A stretch of DNA of 64,000 nucleotides from Mytilus galloprovincialis (taxonomy: Eukaryota > Mollusca > Bivalvia > Mytilida > Mytilidae), in assembly GCF_965363235.1 (NCBI RefSeq), contig NC_134851.1, forward strand, positions 38,344,321-38,408,320, read 5' to 3'. Shown here one piece after another: positions 33,553-46,074 of this stretch. Both the position numbers and the translations under genes were made by a program. The notes under the pieces were generated by a model. It saw only the letters and a program-made list of their open reading frames with translations. It searched no databases and was not told where the DNA came from. Positions within the stretch are counted from its first letter, which is position 1. The number at the start of each line of letters is the position of its first letter.

Positions 33553-36075
33553 GACCGCAAGGGTGACATCCCATTAGTCCGACAACCATTATTCCAACAG
33601 CCCATTACTCCGACAGCCCATTATCCCGACAGCCCACTATTCCGACAGCCCATTACTCCGACAGCCCACTATTCCGACAACCCATAACTCCGACAGCCCA
33701 TTATTCCGACAATAACTTTTTCATATGTGTATGGGTCAATTTTCTCTAAAAAGACCAACTCCGTTCTCTGTATTATTTGTGATTTTCCGTTTTGACCCCA
33801 ATTATTCTTTCGATGCGGGATATAAGTCTCAGTATACTGGAGTTGATACACCCGCTTATTGCAACTGCTCAGTCCTTACCCTGGTCTCTCTTTCGTTTTA
33901 CGTGTCTGGGTATTTTATTTTTCTTTACATTTCGTCGTTTGTGTGTCCACTGTCAGTCTGTCCTGTTCTAGTTCGCTGTGGGGTTGGTTTTTTTTGTGTG
34001 TCTTGATCTACATTCTTTCACTAGATCGTCGATTACCCCCTTTCGCGTATCAGGGGAGTGAGGTTTCATCACTATTAACTACATAAAGAAATACATCGGA
34101 GTTGGATAACACTACCCGCCCTCCTTGGTCGCAACACTTTCTACCCCTTTTATCACTCATCTGAGTTTTATTTAAATTAATTTTGTCACAGAAATAAAGG
34201 ACTAATGTAGCGTCAGTCAAATTGAGAAAAACAATGAGACAAATACATACCCAAATCCTTAAAAAATAAGATGACAAATAGGACGAAATATATGATTAGC
34301 AATTCCAATTATGAATACGGTATCATGTTCGGGAATGTGAATCCACGAATAAGGAGACAGTATATAGCACTTCCAATAGCGACTGATCAGACATAGTCTT
34401 AGAGATGACACTCAATTTATTTGTAGTGATACCAGTTTTATATCCCGAGCTTATTTCAAAATCTAGAAAAATATGCCTCTTTTATAATGGTTGAAGGAAG
34501 TGCAGGACTGATGATTTACAACAAAACTTATTACGAAAGACAAATAAGACAGACATGAACATTTCGGCAACTTCTATTTTTAAAAATATTCATCGGGTCG
34601 GTGACTGCTTATGACATAGACATATATACAGTCAACGTATTTTGACTGCTCAAATAGAATGAGTGCAGTATAAAAGCCAATAACAACTAGTAAGAAATCT
34701 AAGACAATGTGTGACATTCTTGTCCTGCTTGCAATTGTGTCTTTCTCAAATTTTCAATTGTAAAAACTTACTACATTATGTGTTTTGTGGCAAACTTGAC
34801 ACCAATTTTTCATTTAAAGATTGTTCTCAAGGAGAAAAATATTACGATATCATTGATTTTAAGAAAGGAAGTTCATATGTTAATTAAGAATCGGTACTCA
34901 CCCATTACATTAAGAATTGAAAATGCCAATTTCAAAAAATCGTAATGTACAGCTGATAAAGTTGAGGATGAACGTCATTTTTCAATCGAATGCTCACATT
35001 ATCAAAATTTGAGGGATGAACTCTTTCAGCATATTCAGTCTAGCACATGTCAGAACTTTGAAAGATAAATATGATAAAACTTCGAGGTAAACACAAGAAA
35101 ACTTTACTATTATAAGGGGGGGGATGATGATTTCATTGTAAGTTCTTTTGAATTATGTAGTACATACTGACTGTTATGACTGTTCTTTGAATAATGTAGT
35201 ATACTGACTGTTATTTGATATCAATGTGCTAGTTGGGTTTTTTTTCCTAATGTTTTGGGTCCGATTGTGACTGAGGCTTACGGTGTTATCAAGATAATTA
35301 TACCATATTACTATGATATTAGTATTGTAAAGTCTTAATGTTGACCGCCGCTTCGCAAAAGTGGGAATATACTGTTTAACCTCTGTCTGTCCGTCCATTC
35401 AATCGTCTACTCGTCAGTCAGCCAGTCCATTAGTTCGTCCGTCCGTCCCATGGATATTTTCGTTGCATCTTTTTCATGAACGACATTACAAGAATTTCTG
35501 AAAGGTTTATTGAAGTCGGCTATATCGTGTGATACGTTTTCAGATTCATTACTCAACAGATTCCTGTTTACCGAACAATTTTCACATGACAGCCAATTTG
35601 AAATTTTTCCTCACATTTATTGCAAGAACTACAATACAATGATTTCTGAAATTTGGTTTCAAGGTTTATATAAGTAAGGTATTCGGTGTGAGGCTTTCAC
35701 AAGAGATTCACAACTCAACAACGAAGTATTTGTGCTGGAGCATCATCAGTAGCTCGCACCATCACTGGTTGCTTTTGATTTATATGCTGTTTATATACCC
35801 TTTAATTTGGAAAATGAAATAATATTTTCTGTTCTATTTCTGTATACAGATTTCGAATTGAGTGTATAGAAAGTATTCGAACTACCTCAGCCTTATGTTA
35901 TATATACGGAGTTATTTGTTAAAATATACTATTACATATCTAAACGTAATAATACAGACAGACACGTTTTATTTTATCCTGATACCCTAATACTTGACTT
36001 GATAAGTGTTGAACTTATGGGTTATCGGAGTATTGGGCTGTCGGACTTATGGGTTTTCGGAATGATGGCGTGTAA
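33553..36075. mobile_element. 2.5-kb insertion with 16-bp subterminal repeats (copy B only)
   Basis: Copy A shows the empty site at 45-51, and CAAAG is duplicated (33548-33552 and 36076-36080). The left end has nine 16-bp units of the type CCCATTACTCCGACAG at about 33570-33715. The right end has about four inverted units. Ends align as imperfect inverted repeats. Cargo includes a dead LINE fragment (34946-35068) and a block-repeat piece (35340-35760). No transposase is seen. Confidence 0.88.
34946..35068 (+). pseudogene. LINE ORF2 C-terminal fragment
   Basis: Encodes CTADKVEDERHFSIECSHYQ and NLRDELFQHI, the cysteine-containing C-terminal pattern of many animal LINE ORF2 proteins. A stop precedes it in frame. 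Compare 60985-61480. Confidence 0.65.
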
Positions 36076-36599
36076 CAAAGCTGTTTGTGTTCGTACCGGC
36101 AGACAAAGCAGACAATAATGCAGTGGTGGTGTGACACATATACTATACGGAAGTTCTTCAAAACGAAAATATCAATTCTTCGATATTCAGGTCTGTACGC
36201 TCCACAGAGAGTCAAATTGCAAACAATCATTTCCAGTACTGGCATTACCTAGCTTAAAACCTCTTCTGAACATTTAAAAGTCCCGACAATGTAGTAGTTA
36301 TACCTAAATTTCACATACATAAATTTAAATTCCGTTTCATCTCCGCACCTAGTTAGTGTACTACTACTAATCTGTAAGTGATTCTAACTGACTCCCTTAC
36401 TACTATCAAAGAACTCATTATTAGCCTTTGTAGTAAAGCTTCATGAAAATAAGGATATTTATTATTTTGTGCATGTTAAAAATTCTTTAGAGATTTTAGA
36501 TGAAATACATGCTTTGATGGTCCTTATAATTTTGTTGTCAGTTATGACTTTTCCTCTCTCTACACTTCACTACATTTTCACAATATCTTATCAATAAAA

Positions 36600-37311
36600 C
36601 GTTGTCATATTTATTTAAGTGGTCTTTTGAAAAATCTTATTGCAAAATTATTTACTGTAACTTGTTTCAAGCCTTTTTCTGTAACGAAAAAGGAAAGTAT
36701 GCTAGATACACTTACTGGCATGGAATTGTGAAGATATGATTGAAGCATTAAATTTCTTCTGGACAACATATATATGTACGTTTCGGAGATAAAGTGTTTC
36801 GATAAATAGTAGGTATTCCAATGGACACTTACTGCGCCCCTTTAATAGCAGATTTATTCCTGTATTGCTTTGAATCTCAGTTTATGACCAGACTCAGTAA
36901 AGACACATCATTGTTACATTTGATTGATACATTCAACAATACCTATGATCGTTATCTTGACGATATTATACTCCATTTTTTTTAAATATACTATCGAGAA
37001 TAACCCAAATGGACAGACTTTAAATACATCTAACATAAACAACAGAAGTTGTCCTTTTCTAGATTTAGAGATTTCAATTTCTAAAAGAAAACTCCATACT
37101 AAAGTTTACGACAACAGAGATGATTTTTCATTCCCTATTGTTAATTTTCCTCTTTATGCGGTGATGTTCTTTTGGCTCCATCATACTATGTGTATATATC
37201 CAACTCGTTCGTTATCCCCCGTGTGTGTAATGCTGTCCTAGATTTTAACGAACGTAATCAATGCATCACTGGTAAACCATCAAGTCAGGGATTTCCTTTA
37301 CCATAAATAAC
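36600..37311 (+). pseudogene. Penelope-like reverse transcriptase remnant, copy B (5' part)
   Basis: More complete than copy A. In shifting frames it shows a MIEALNF-like segment (about 36740), GIPMDTYCAPLIADLFLY (about 36810-36865), FESQFMTRLSK, YDRYLDDI with the catalytic DD (about 36947-36970), CPFLDLEIS and KRKLHTKVYDNRDDFSFPIV. Several frameshifts and stops break it. The 3' part resumes at 39696 beyond an inserted element. Confidence 0.75.
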
Positions 37312-37315
37312 TTAA

Positions 37316-39691
37316 CAGTCATTCCCAAAAAATGGGTACAATTACAAAATTTCAGTGTCGCCGGCAAATAACAACAAAATGCAAGCTTAACATATGTCAC
37401 AGATAATCTTTTTTGTGTTCTAAGTGATTAATATGTATACTAAAATAAAATTATATTCTTTTGTGATGTATATCGTAAATATATTTGTGTGATTTTCCAT
37501 TCAATATACGGAAATCACACGAATTCCGAATGTCGCCAAGAAAAACTCCAAATATCGGTGTGAATTAAAATACTTTATTTCATCTAAATCATGATTAGAT
37601 TGGCTTTTTTTACTTGACACTATATTGATTTTTATCCACAAAAATATTTTAGATTCAAAAGTTATAATATACACTTTGATTTACCCATTAAACCAATGTC
37701 GCCGATAAACGTATAACCTAACGTAACGTATCTTTAGGTACAGTCAAAACATATTTATATGATTGGAAATCATGCCCAATGTGACTTTAGGCAAAGTTGA
37801 TACATCAAATTTTAAAATCCTGTCTTTAACTTTTATTGCAATGAAACGAAAAATAAAAAAAAATCTTCTCTTTCTCTTTTTTTCGATTGTCGCATATAAG
37901 AATCCAACCTACGTAACACGTATTTTGGAACGCACTAACCAAAAACAAATCAAAATGATGATTATTTCATTGAAAGCACCCATAAAGCTTCTCAATAATC
38001 AGTTTTGAGAAAGCAACTCAACAATATTGTTACATATTTCCATGTATAATGTAAATAAAACTAACCTCCGTTTAAATAACCTCCGTGACGCAGTTATTTA
38101 CAGTTAAGTTGTCAGACTTTTTTTATCAGTATCAGCGGCTGCCGACACTGCCGAAAGTCATTTTAGTAGCAGACATCATTTATTATAAAGAAAACAGACG
38201 AACAAAATACAGATTTTGAGAAAAAAAAATGTTGTTTTGAGATAGGTAGGTTAACTTGTTTTTTCCCTATTATGTGAGCAACATTATAACGTTTAATAAA
38301 CGTTATATCAGCCATTTTCTTAGATTTAAAATAGTCTACAACACAACTTGTGTAATTACGACGACAATCATAACTTTAACAGCGGTTTATGGCAAACATT
38401 TTCAAGATTATTTAGGACTCATCAATGTAACGGAGGTTATGCAAATAAAAAAAATCTAAAGATGTTTGTAAACACGATCATACCAATTGAAATTCTTGTA
38501 CATTGTTATAGATACCAAATCAGTTCATCAATTATCACTAATAAAAATCAAAAGGTGATGTCAATCATAGACGACATCATTGATTTACGTTACGGAGGAT
38601 AGAAATTTAAGGAAAAAAAGTTTTTTTTCTCTAACAGGACTTTACTCTTTTTAGATAACGATTTACTAAGAAAAATGTTTAATTCTGTTGTCTTGTTTGT
38701 CATTTAATTCCAATGTTTACGTTCATTTATATGTTTGCTGTTGGTAAGAACTGGAATTGTCCGTTATGGAGGTTTTAAATGTCGTTACGGAGGATAGAAA
38801 TTTTTGAAATGAAACTATTTTGACTCCAAAACTTCATAGATGAGTATAATACATACATTATGGTGTGAAGGAAGATGACATTATCTGTATAGAGCTAATA
38901 AAATTAAGTTGAACAGTATTCGGTTTAGGTTAAACATATTTTTGAGTGAAAGTTCATGAATCGTTACGGAGATTTTGACAAGAACAAGTCCATTTGACTA
39001 AAAGAAACATATAACTTGATAGAAAACAGTTTTTTAGTTTGTAATGTCAATAAATTGTATAGAAAAGCTAACATTAAAGAGTTAAGTGTTACTATGTATC
39101 AGCATTCAGATACTGGTTTGATATCAACCTCCGTAACAAAGATGGGGGTGTGGATTAATACAAGCATAAAAAATACATACAAGTGATTCAAAACATAAAT
39201 AATAGGGTTTTTCCTGGAAAGCTGTATTATGAAACTAAAATATTATACAGCATAACATTTCATTAGTTTAAATTTATTACTAAATAAGTTGTGAAAACTA
39301 CTTATTTGAATTATTTTTTAAACACTATATTAATTCAGACCTTAAAATTGGTATTTGCTTTCAATATATACAGAATAATACGTATAAATTAGTTTGCTAT
39401 GGTGGTAAATGTAACCCATTTCACATGAGCCTGGATTTAAATCTTGTGTTTTTCTCTAATGCAATTTTTAAGATGACTTTATACAACACTAACCTCCGAT
39501 ACATTCATACTTACCTTGTCTTACAAAAAATGCTAAAACTAGAAAACAACTAAAATGGTGTAAGTAAAAATTAAAAAAATGACAGACTAGATATAGACAC
39601 AGAAGAAAACAACACTCTCTCTCTGCTCAGTTGAAATTTATTTTTTAACAGTGTCTACATTCGAATTGTACCCATTTTTTGGGAATGACTG
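37316..39691. mobile_element. 2.4-kb TTAA-target element with perfect 28-bp TIRs and GTTACGGAGG repeats
   Basis: The ends (37316-37343 and 39664-39691) are perfect 28-bp inverted repeats beginning CAGTCATTCCCAAAAAATGG. TTAA flanks both (37312-37315 and 39692-39695). Copy A has the empty site, TTAC, inside the same retroelement remnant. The interior has about eight copies of GTTACGGAGG or its complement between 38084 and 39500. A TTAA target suggests a piggyBac-like mechanism, though the tips are not the usual piggyBac CCC. No transposase frame. Confidence 0.95.
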
Positions 39692-39695
39692 TTAA

Positions 39696-39870
39696 ACCTT
39701 TTACTAAATTCTTTCAAAGATACACCAAAGAGCGATCTGATTAGCAAATTTAGCTGTTCCTGTAGAAAACTTATTAAAAGCGATATTTCACATCCTAAAT
39801 TTTAATGTAATATTGTACTAAATACGCGGAAATTAATATGTGATCAATGTAAACTCATCAAACCTTTAAT
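39696..39870 (+). pseudogene. Penelope-like RT remnant, copy B (3' part)
   Basis: Continues the family with TKFFQRYTKERSD-like sequence and CSCRKLIKSDISHP, as in copy A at 985-1085. Confidence 0.65.
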
Positions 39871-40439
39871 CAAACTTACATTGGAGGGAGTGTAGAAATA
39901 CACATCCACGTTTATTTTTTATATAGAAATTACTGCATCTATCTATTTCATTACACTTATTTATTAAAAGGTTAACTCTTGCCTATCCTACTGCCGGTTG
40001 CTATATTTTATTTTTTAGATTGTACAAGTCATGTCTTCTTTGACTGTTCATGACATTAATAATTTTTATACTTAATTACTTGGGATGTGTTTTAGTTGAT
40101 AATAGTCTCTGAGGCATGATAGTTTGGTATGACTATAAATGTTCACCTCTGTTCACGTACTATGAGCAAAAAAATTATTTATTTTTTTAAAAACAATATT
40201 TCAGTACTTTATGACTGTATACCTTACAAAAAAAACCCTGTTTTATTTAACTGTGTACTTTATCTTATTTGGCGGCATTTTGTCCAAGGTTATGGTTGAT
40301 TTTCTGAAATGTTTATCATCTCACCCTTATTTTATTGAGTTTGTATTTACATTTAATCATAGATCAAATATATTCGTTCAGTGTGTGTCACTTGTGTTTG
40401 TTAATGGGTCTTTTGATTGAGTTAAGTCATGTTAGTTGT

Positions 40440-40700
40440 AAGGAATCGGATGTTCAGTGGTTGTCGTTTGTCGTATGTTGATGTGGTTCTTAAGTGTTTC
40501 TCGTTTCTCGTTTTTAATATAGATTATACTGTTGGTTTTCCTGTTTGAATGGTATTACACAAGTCATCTTTAGGACTGTTTATAGCTTGCTATTTTGTGT
40601 TGAAGATCGTACTTTGACCTACTGGTAAATTTTACAAATTGTGTCTTGGATGGAGAGTTTTCTCGTTGGCACTCAAACCATATCTTCTATTATTTACATA
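40440..40700 (+). repeat. R3 repeat (duplicate of 2145-2400)
   Basis: Same words and order as the copy A member. Confidence 0.75.
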
Positions 40701-40919
40701 TTAACTCTTATTGCTGTTATGTATTGACACTTAATGTGAAGGCTCGTATCAAGAACGTTGTGACTGGGTAATACTTTGGTGGAAATATTGACATTAATAA
40801 GAAATTTAACTTCCTGAAGACATGAAACTTATATAAATATATATATACAATGAAAATAAATGACATTTGTGAAAGAGAGGTGATATATGACCAAAAGGTC
40901 ATTCAAACTCATAAGTCTA

Positions 40920-41370
40920 GAACAAACAGATACCACCATGGCTAAAAAAAGGACCAGCAGACGAACAGTAAAACAATAGTACACAAAACATAGAAAACTA
41001 AAGACTGAGAAACATGAACCCCACCAATAATGGGGGGGGGGGGGGATCGCATGTGCTCCTGAAGGGTAGGCAGATCCTGCTCCACATGTGGTTCCATTTG
41101 TGTTACTCATGTGAGTACAAACCCGGTAATAAGTATTATTTGGTAGGTCACATTTGGAGGATAAGGGGAAGTGATTGTGGTTACGACATTTGGAACATGT
41201 CCGCCATCATCTTTGAAACAGGTATTACATAAAGGTCAACCAACTCGATCGTGATGGAGTCCGTATCATTTATGATTTTAAATTCACCAATTGTAACACT
41301 TGGTTTAATAGCTTCCTTGTAGGAAAATGATCTGAACATCAAAAACACAAATTGTGGCTCTCTGTTAGCC
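40920..41370. repeat. R7 repeat (duplicate of 2615-3060)
   Basis: Same order as the copy A member; the poly-G run differs in length. Confidence 0.7.
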
Positions 41371-41605
41371 AAACATATTAAGCATAGTTAAATTCTGATA
41401 ATTTTGAACAGAACTGTTAGTGTAATGTTTGTTGTCTGATAGTCTAATCATTAGTTCAGTACGAATTATAAATTATGTATATTTTGAACGATCACAAGTC
41501 TAACGTCTAAAAAGAAATGTGTTTTCCACTAAACGACAGGCAATTTAAATATAAGCATATGCAATACATATGATCATCAAATAACTTGACACTATGTAGT
41601 TTCTT

Positions 41606-42085
41606 TTATTTCGAAGGCTTCTTGAGTCTTTGATAAACGGAACATTCAAAATCTTTTGGAAGATTTACTTTGTTTTTCAGGTTTGGTTTATGACATATTC
41701 CGTCAATGTCTGTCCATTCTAATCCCGGTTTTGCATTGTGTACATAGCAGGAACTGTCGATAATCAGTCCACAATTTACGCCAAGACCATGATTTTCACA
41801 AAGACTGTCTGTATCATCTGGTTGGAATTTTATAGTAACGTAGCAGACCTTTTTTGAAAAATCTTGATGGAATTTCATAGACGAATACCTATTCAAAATA
41901 GTGTATCCGAATTTATCACTTTCACTCCATTTCTTTGCTTGGTTTACCTGTACTCCAACTCCACCCAAATTACCAGCGTTGGCGCCAACTGCTATATTCC
42001 TACCTTGTTGGTATTCAATATCACAAGCCACTTTCACGTAAAAATTGTGGGAACTAGCATTGCATATGTAAATAGAATCAGCCAT
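41606..42085 (-). CDS. Small single-exon protein of unknown function (159 aa), intact copy
   Basis: Start chosen at the ATG of MADSIYICNASS: it has A at -3 and G at +4 and sits six bases after a strong acceptor (TTTTTTTGCAG, intron end at 42092), so a 5' UTR intron is likely. The alternative upstream ATG would overlap the acceptor. No signal peptide or membrane segment is seen. Features: glycine-rich VGANAGNLGGVGVQVNQAKK near residues 33-52, GYTILNRYSSMKF, an alternating KVCYVTIKFQPDD strand, paired cysteines in SLCENHGLGVNCGLIIDSSC, and a basic C-terminus ending KKPSK. It looks like a compact, mostly beta protein. I do not recognise the family. The decayed sister is at 3184-3735. Confidence 0.75.
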   Translation of the reverse strand: MADSIYICNASSHNFYVKVACDIEYQQGRNIAVGANAGNLGGVGVQVNQAKKWSESDKFGYTILNRYSSMKFHQDFSKKVCYVTIKFQPDDTDSLCENHGLGVNCGLIIDSSCYVHNAKPGLEWTDIDGICHKPNLKNKVNLPKDFECSVYQRLKKPSK

Positions 42086-42254
42086 TTTTATCTGCAAAAA
42101 AATGTATATTCTATCTAATTGGAAGTGCCAACTAATACAACCTAGCTAGTTAATATTCAATTAAAAGTATCAATATATACAGACTATTCCTATATCTATA
42201 GCAGATTAAATAAACAATAATGTCAATACGCATTTTGCCATAAAAGCGGGAAGG

Positions 42255-42515
42255 TTGGCACGCCACAAAACCAGGTTCAACCCACCATTTATTTTCTTAA
42301 AATGTCCTGTACCAAGTCAGGAAAATTGCTATTCTATATTATATATAGTTCCTTTCTGTGTGTCTTATATTTTAATGTTGTGTTTCTCTTGCGTTATAGT
42401 TCTTTTATATTTGGTGCGTTCCCTCAGTTTTAGTTCGTAACCCAGATTTGTTTTTTCTCAATTGATTTATGAATTTCGAACAGCGGTATACTACTGTTGC
42501 CTTTATTTACAGACA
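42255..42515 (+). repeat. R2 repeat fragment (duplicate of 3720-3970)
   Basis: Same content, upstream of the intact gene on its strand. In copy A this repeat is fused to the gene. Confidence 0.75.
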
Positions 42516-44059
42516 GGCTAGCCGATTTACTAATTGGAAGTGTCTATACATACATAGTATCTGTATATATCTGGTTAGTAGTGTAAATACATATTTGTTT
42601 TCGACGGAGGACATTTTAGCACATTTATAGGAAATTTAAGCGAAAAATATCGGACGCTTTAGCGCCAAAGTAGAACCCATTTTAGCGCCTGATCTTAAAC
42701 CCAATTCAGCGTAAATTGAAATGGTCAGTGCCCATTTTAGCGAATTACTGTTTACTATTATAATAAATTATATATAATAAATAAAAAAAAAATTTTAATT
42801 GACACAATATAAAACATATCATATGTCCATTGAAATACAGCACTTAAAGTCTAAAAGATTAAATCAAATGTTAAACATCGTTCTAGTATCTTTTTAATTA
42901 TAGCACACGTCGAATGCACTAAACAGCATTAATTGGCACTCCAAACTAGATGCCAAACATTTTAATGATATGAATTGGAAATGATTGAAAACCATTATAA
43001 AAGACCTTTAACACAGATTCGCACTTAAAAAAAGCTTGGACCCAAAAAGGAAAATAGAATAATCGTCAAAGGGTAAAAAAGGAAAGAGAGATGATCAGGA
43101 GAAAACATATATTTTTAAAAGAGATTATAATTTGTCTAGACCCGTAAATAAAGAAAAGTCAGCAATAGGCACAAGATAAAATCCCTGAACCTAAAGCAAT
43201 ATACATACAACACAATAAATTAGTAAGCATAAACAAATGTACTTTACTGAAACTTCTACAAAATCTTCGGACAAATAAATTCTATAGCCGAATAATTTGC
43301 AGACAAGATTTGTACATGAGATAAAGAAAAGCAAAGCTGAATCTGTAAGCTAAATAGACAGTCAATTAAATCACCAACCACAAGATACTATGATTATATT
43401 TGATCCATTGATTGTTATTCATTAAATTCTAGTTCTGTTTGTGTCAAAATTATTTACTACTTTCTAATCCATGACTAACTAAAAATTGTTGATGTGTAGA
43501 TTTGGGTATGAACACCGGCGTTCCAGCATTTGACGCAGTTTAATAATGTCCTTGCCTACCTTCATAACACGCGGGGAATCAGACAAACGAGGTTTCGATT
43601 TGGTCTAGCCTTGACTTGTAAAAAAGCAACGCAGTACACTGAATTTGACTTGAGATATGTTGCATAGATATGTCTTTTATAATATTTGAAACTTGGGCAC
43701 ATATTAGGTAGATCAAATTATCGGTGATTGCAAACAAAAAACTTAATGATAACGTAAACAATATATATTTTTAAAGAATCGACCATCAAAACGTTTTACA
43801 TTGTAATTGACAAATATTGTTTACAGATAAATCTAATACGAATCGTCAATTATGTAATTTAACCATCAATTTGTAAGTATATATATATAATGAATAGCAT
43901 GCACATTGTTTGCAGATTAAAATACGTCGCTTTTATAATATATAAGGCATGTGGTTCTCTCCGGGCATTCTGATTTTACATAATAAAAAAACACTAACAA
44001 TCAATCAATATATGTAGATTCTGGTATACATATAGCACTAAAAGTCTAAAAGATCAAAT

Positions 44060-44400
44060 CAAATGTTAAAATTCGGTCTAATCTTATTTATGCCTATCGT
44101 TTTGCATTTGGAAATAAGATTTTATAATTATTATAGCCAAAACCGAAATTATTTTTTCTGGGTCTGGTTGTATACTTAGTTAGCCCTGTACGTAATGGAT
44201 TTAAGTATTCGTCAATGATCAATTTTACAAAAACTTGTTGAATATGCAAAAGTATACTACTAATATTTTTTTCATTCTTAATATTTAATCTCAAGATGCT
44301 ATCAACCTTCTCTTTATCATGAGTCTGTTAACGAAACAGATATCATTTTTTTAAAACATATATATCATAATTTTTTTTATCTGGCATGTTTTGTTTTCCG
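44060..44400. other. No feature recognised
   Basis: AT-rich flank after copy B ends. Confidence 0.4.
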
Positions 44401-44409
44401 TTTTGGTAC

Positions 44410-44886
44410 AGGTGTCAGACCACCAATTACTCCCTCCAATTTAGAACGTACATGTATATAAAAGTAGCCCTACTCTGACACAAAATAGTGCTTTTGATGT
44501 CCTTGTTTACATAAACTGACCAACACATTTGCAGAAATGAAACTTTTGATGAAACAGAAATTTATCTAGACCATTTTGAGCCAAAATTTACTTGTCTATG
44601 AGTTTGCATTAAAAATTGAGGATTAATGCGCTCCATAGTATACTTATTTTAAATTTCCAGGAAACCAGGTATTTTATTTTGGATTACCTCTGTTTGAAGG
44701 TCAGTTATTTTGTTAGAAGGCTTTAAAGGTATGGTGAAAATTGGCATGTAGAAAGCTGATACATGTACAATTAAGGATATACCTGGTTTCTATGAAGTTA
44801 AACTTAAGGTAAAATATTTAGAAAGCTGTGAAAATTGCAAAATTTGGTTGAACAGATAGGGATTTTTAATTGCTGGTCTGACACCT
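44410..44886. mobile_element. TIR element with AGGTGTCAGACCA ends
   Basis: AGGTGTCAGACCACCAATTA on the left and the inverse of AGGTGTCAGACCAGCAATTA on the right, 19 of 20 matching. Target duplication not resolved. No coding region. Confidence 0.75.
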
Positions 44887-45080
44887 ACAACTGAGTTTAA
44901 TTGAAAGTCAGTCTAAATTTAACGAACACTTCTAATAAAAGTTGAAATCTCAAAAATACTGAACTCCGAGGAAAATTCAAAGCAAAAAGTCTCTAATGAA
45001 AGAGCGAATGGATAACAACTGTCATATTTCTGACTTGGTACAGGCATTTTCTTATGTAGAAAATGGTGGATTCAACCTGG

Positions 45081-46074
45081 AGTGCATGGTGTTCTCGAAG
45101 CTATCACAGGGTTAGGACCTGCCCTAAGACCATCTTACGACAAGTTTTTGTTCTAAGTCGTGTTCTCGAAGCTCTCTTAACTTTGGATACATCGCATTTT
45201 TCATCTTAACTTTAGGACACATAATTAGGTGTCTTCAGATCATCCTATCTTCATCCTATCTTAATAAAGTTTGAATTTCGCTTTTTGCTCATTATCTAAC
45301 GTGAAGTTGAACGTGCAATAAAACGCACCATCGGTTATTAACTCGTATATAAAGAAATTGGGCATGATTTTAAACTTTGAACTTCGTGTTTCACGATAGG
45401 ATGACACTACAAATTCAATTCAAGTTTTAATTTTCAATCCCGATTGATATAATTTTATAACTAAATATGAAATCATGCATTTAATTAAAAACATATAATT
45501 GAAAAAAGTGTAAACATTTTTTTAATTGGTTTCGTCATTAATAAATGTTTCATAAAAAAAATTACTTTACCAATTATAATTTTCACTAAGGATGTGTATA
45601 TAAAAAAGAAGATGTGGTATGATTGCCAATGAGACAACTATCCACAAAAGACCAAAATGACACAGACATTAACAACTATATTGATCAACAATGAGCAAAG
45701 CCCATACCGCATAGTGAGCTATAAAAGGCCCCGATAAGATAATGTAAAACCATTCAAACGAGAAAACTAACGGCCTTATTTATGTAAAAAAAAAATGAAC
45801 GAAAAACAAACATGTAACACATAAACAAACGACAACCACTGAAGTACAGGCTCCTGACTTGGGACCGGCACATACATAAATAATGTGGCGGGGTTAAATA
45901 TGTTAGCGGGATCCCAACGCTCCCCCTAACCTGTATGACGTTCTAACATGAGATGCGTCTGCGGTAGCGTCGAGACACACCTTAAAATGTCCTAAATTGA
46001 TCCGACGTTCATCCTAAAACTGGTCTTAGGATGTGACTTAGGACGACTCTTAGGATACTTTCGAGAACACCACT
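45081..46074. mobile_element. TIR element with GTGTTCTCGAA ends, inserted in a repeat, nested R3 inside
   Basis: Inverted ends AGTG(CAT)GGTGTTCTCGAA. CCTGG flanks both sides (45076-45080 and 46075-46079). Removing it restores a known repeat reading CAACCTGG then TTTC. Subterminal TCCTAA/TTAGGA words recur in both arms. An R3 repeat (45600-46000) occupies its right half. Confidence 0.8.
45600..46000 (-). repeat. R3 interspersed repeat, longest member
   Basis: AAGAAGATGTGGTATGATTG, CAATGAGACAACTATCC, CAATGAGCAAAGCCC, GCTATAAAAGGCCCCGAT, GAGAAAACTAACGGCC, AACGACAACCACTGAAGTAC, GGCTCCTGACTTGGGAC and GCGGGATCCCAACGC in order. Confidence 0.85.

Larger units (their letters stand above)
33500..44050. 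repeat. Segmental duplication, copy B
   Basis: Same order and orientation as 1-5835, expanded by two large insertions (33553-36075 and 37316-39691). It carries the intact copy of the small gene and a longer retroelement remnant. Confidence 0.9.

Noticed and set aside
33570..33715. Nine 16-bp units as a stand-alone satellite or CRISPR
   Set aside because: They lie at the end of an insertion with inverted partners at the other end, so they are subterminal repeats of that element.
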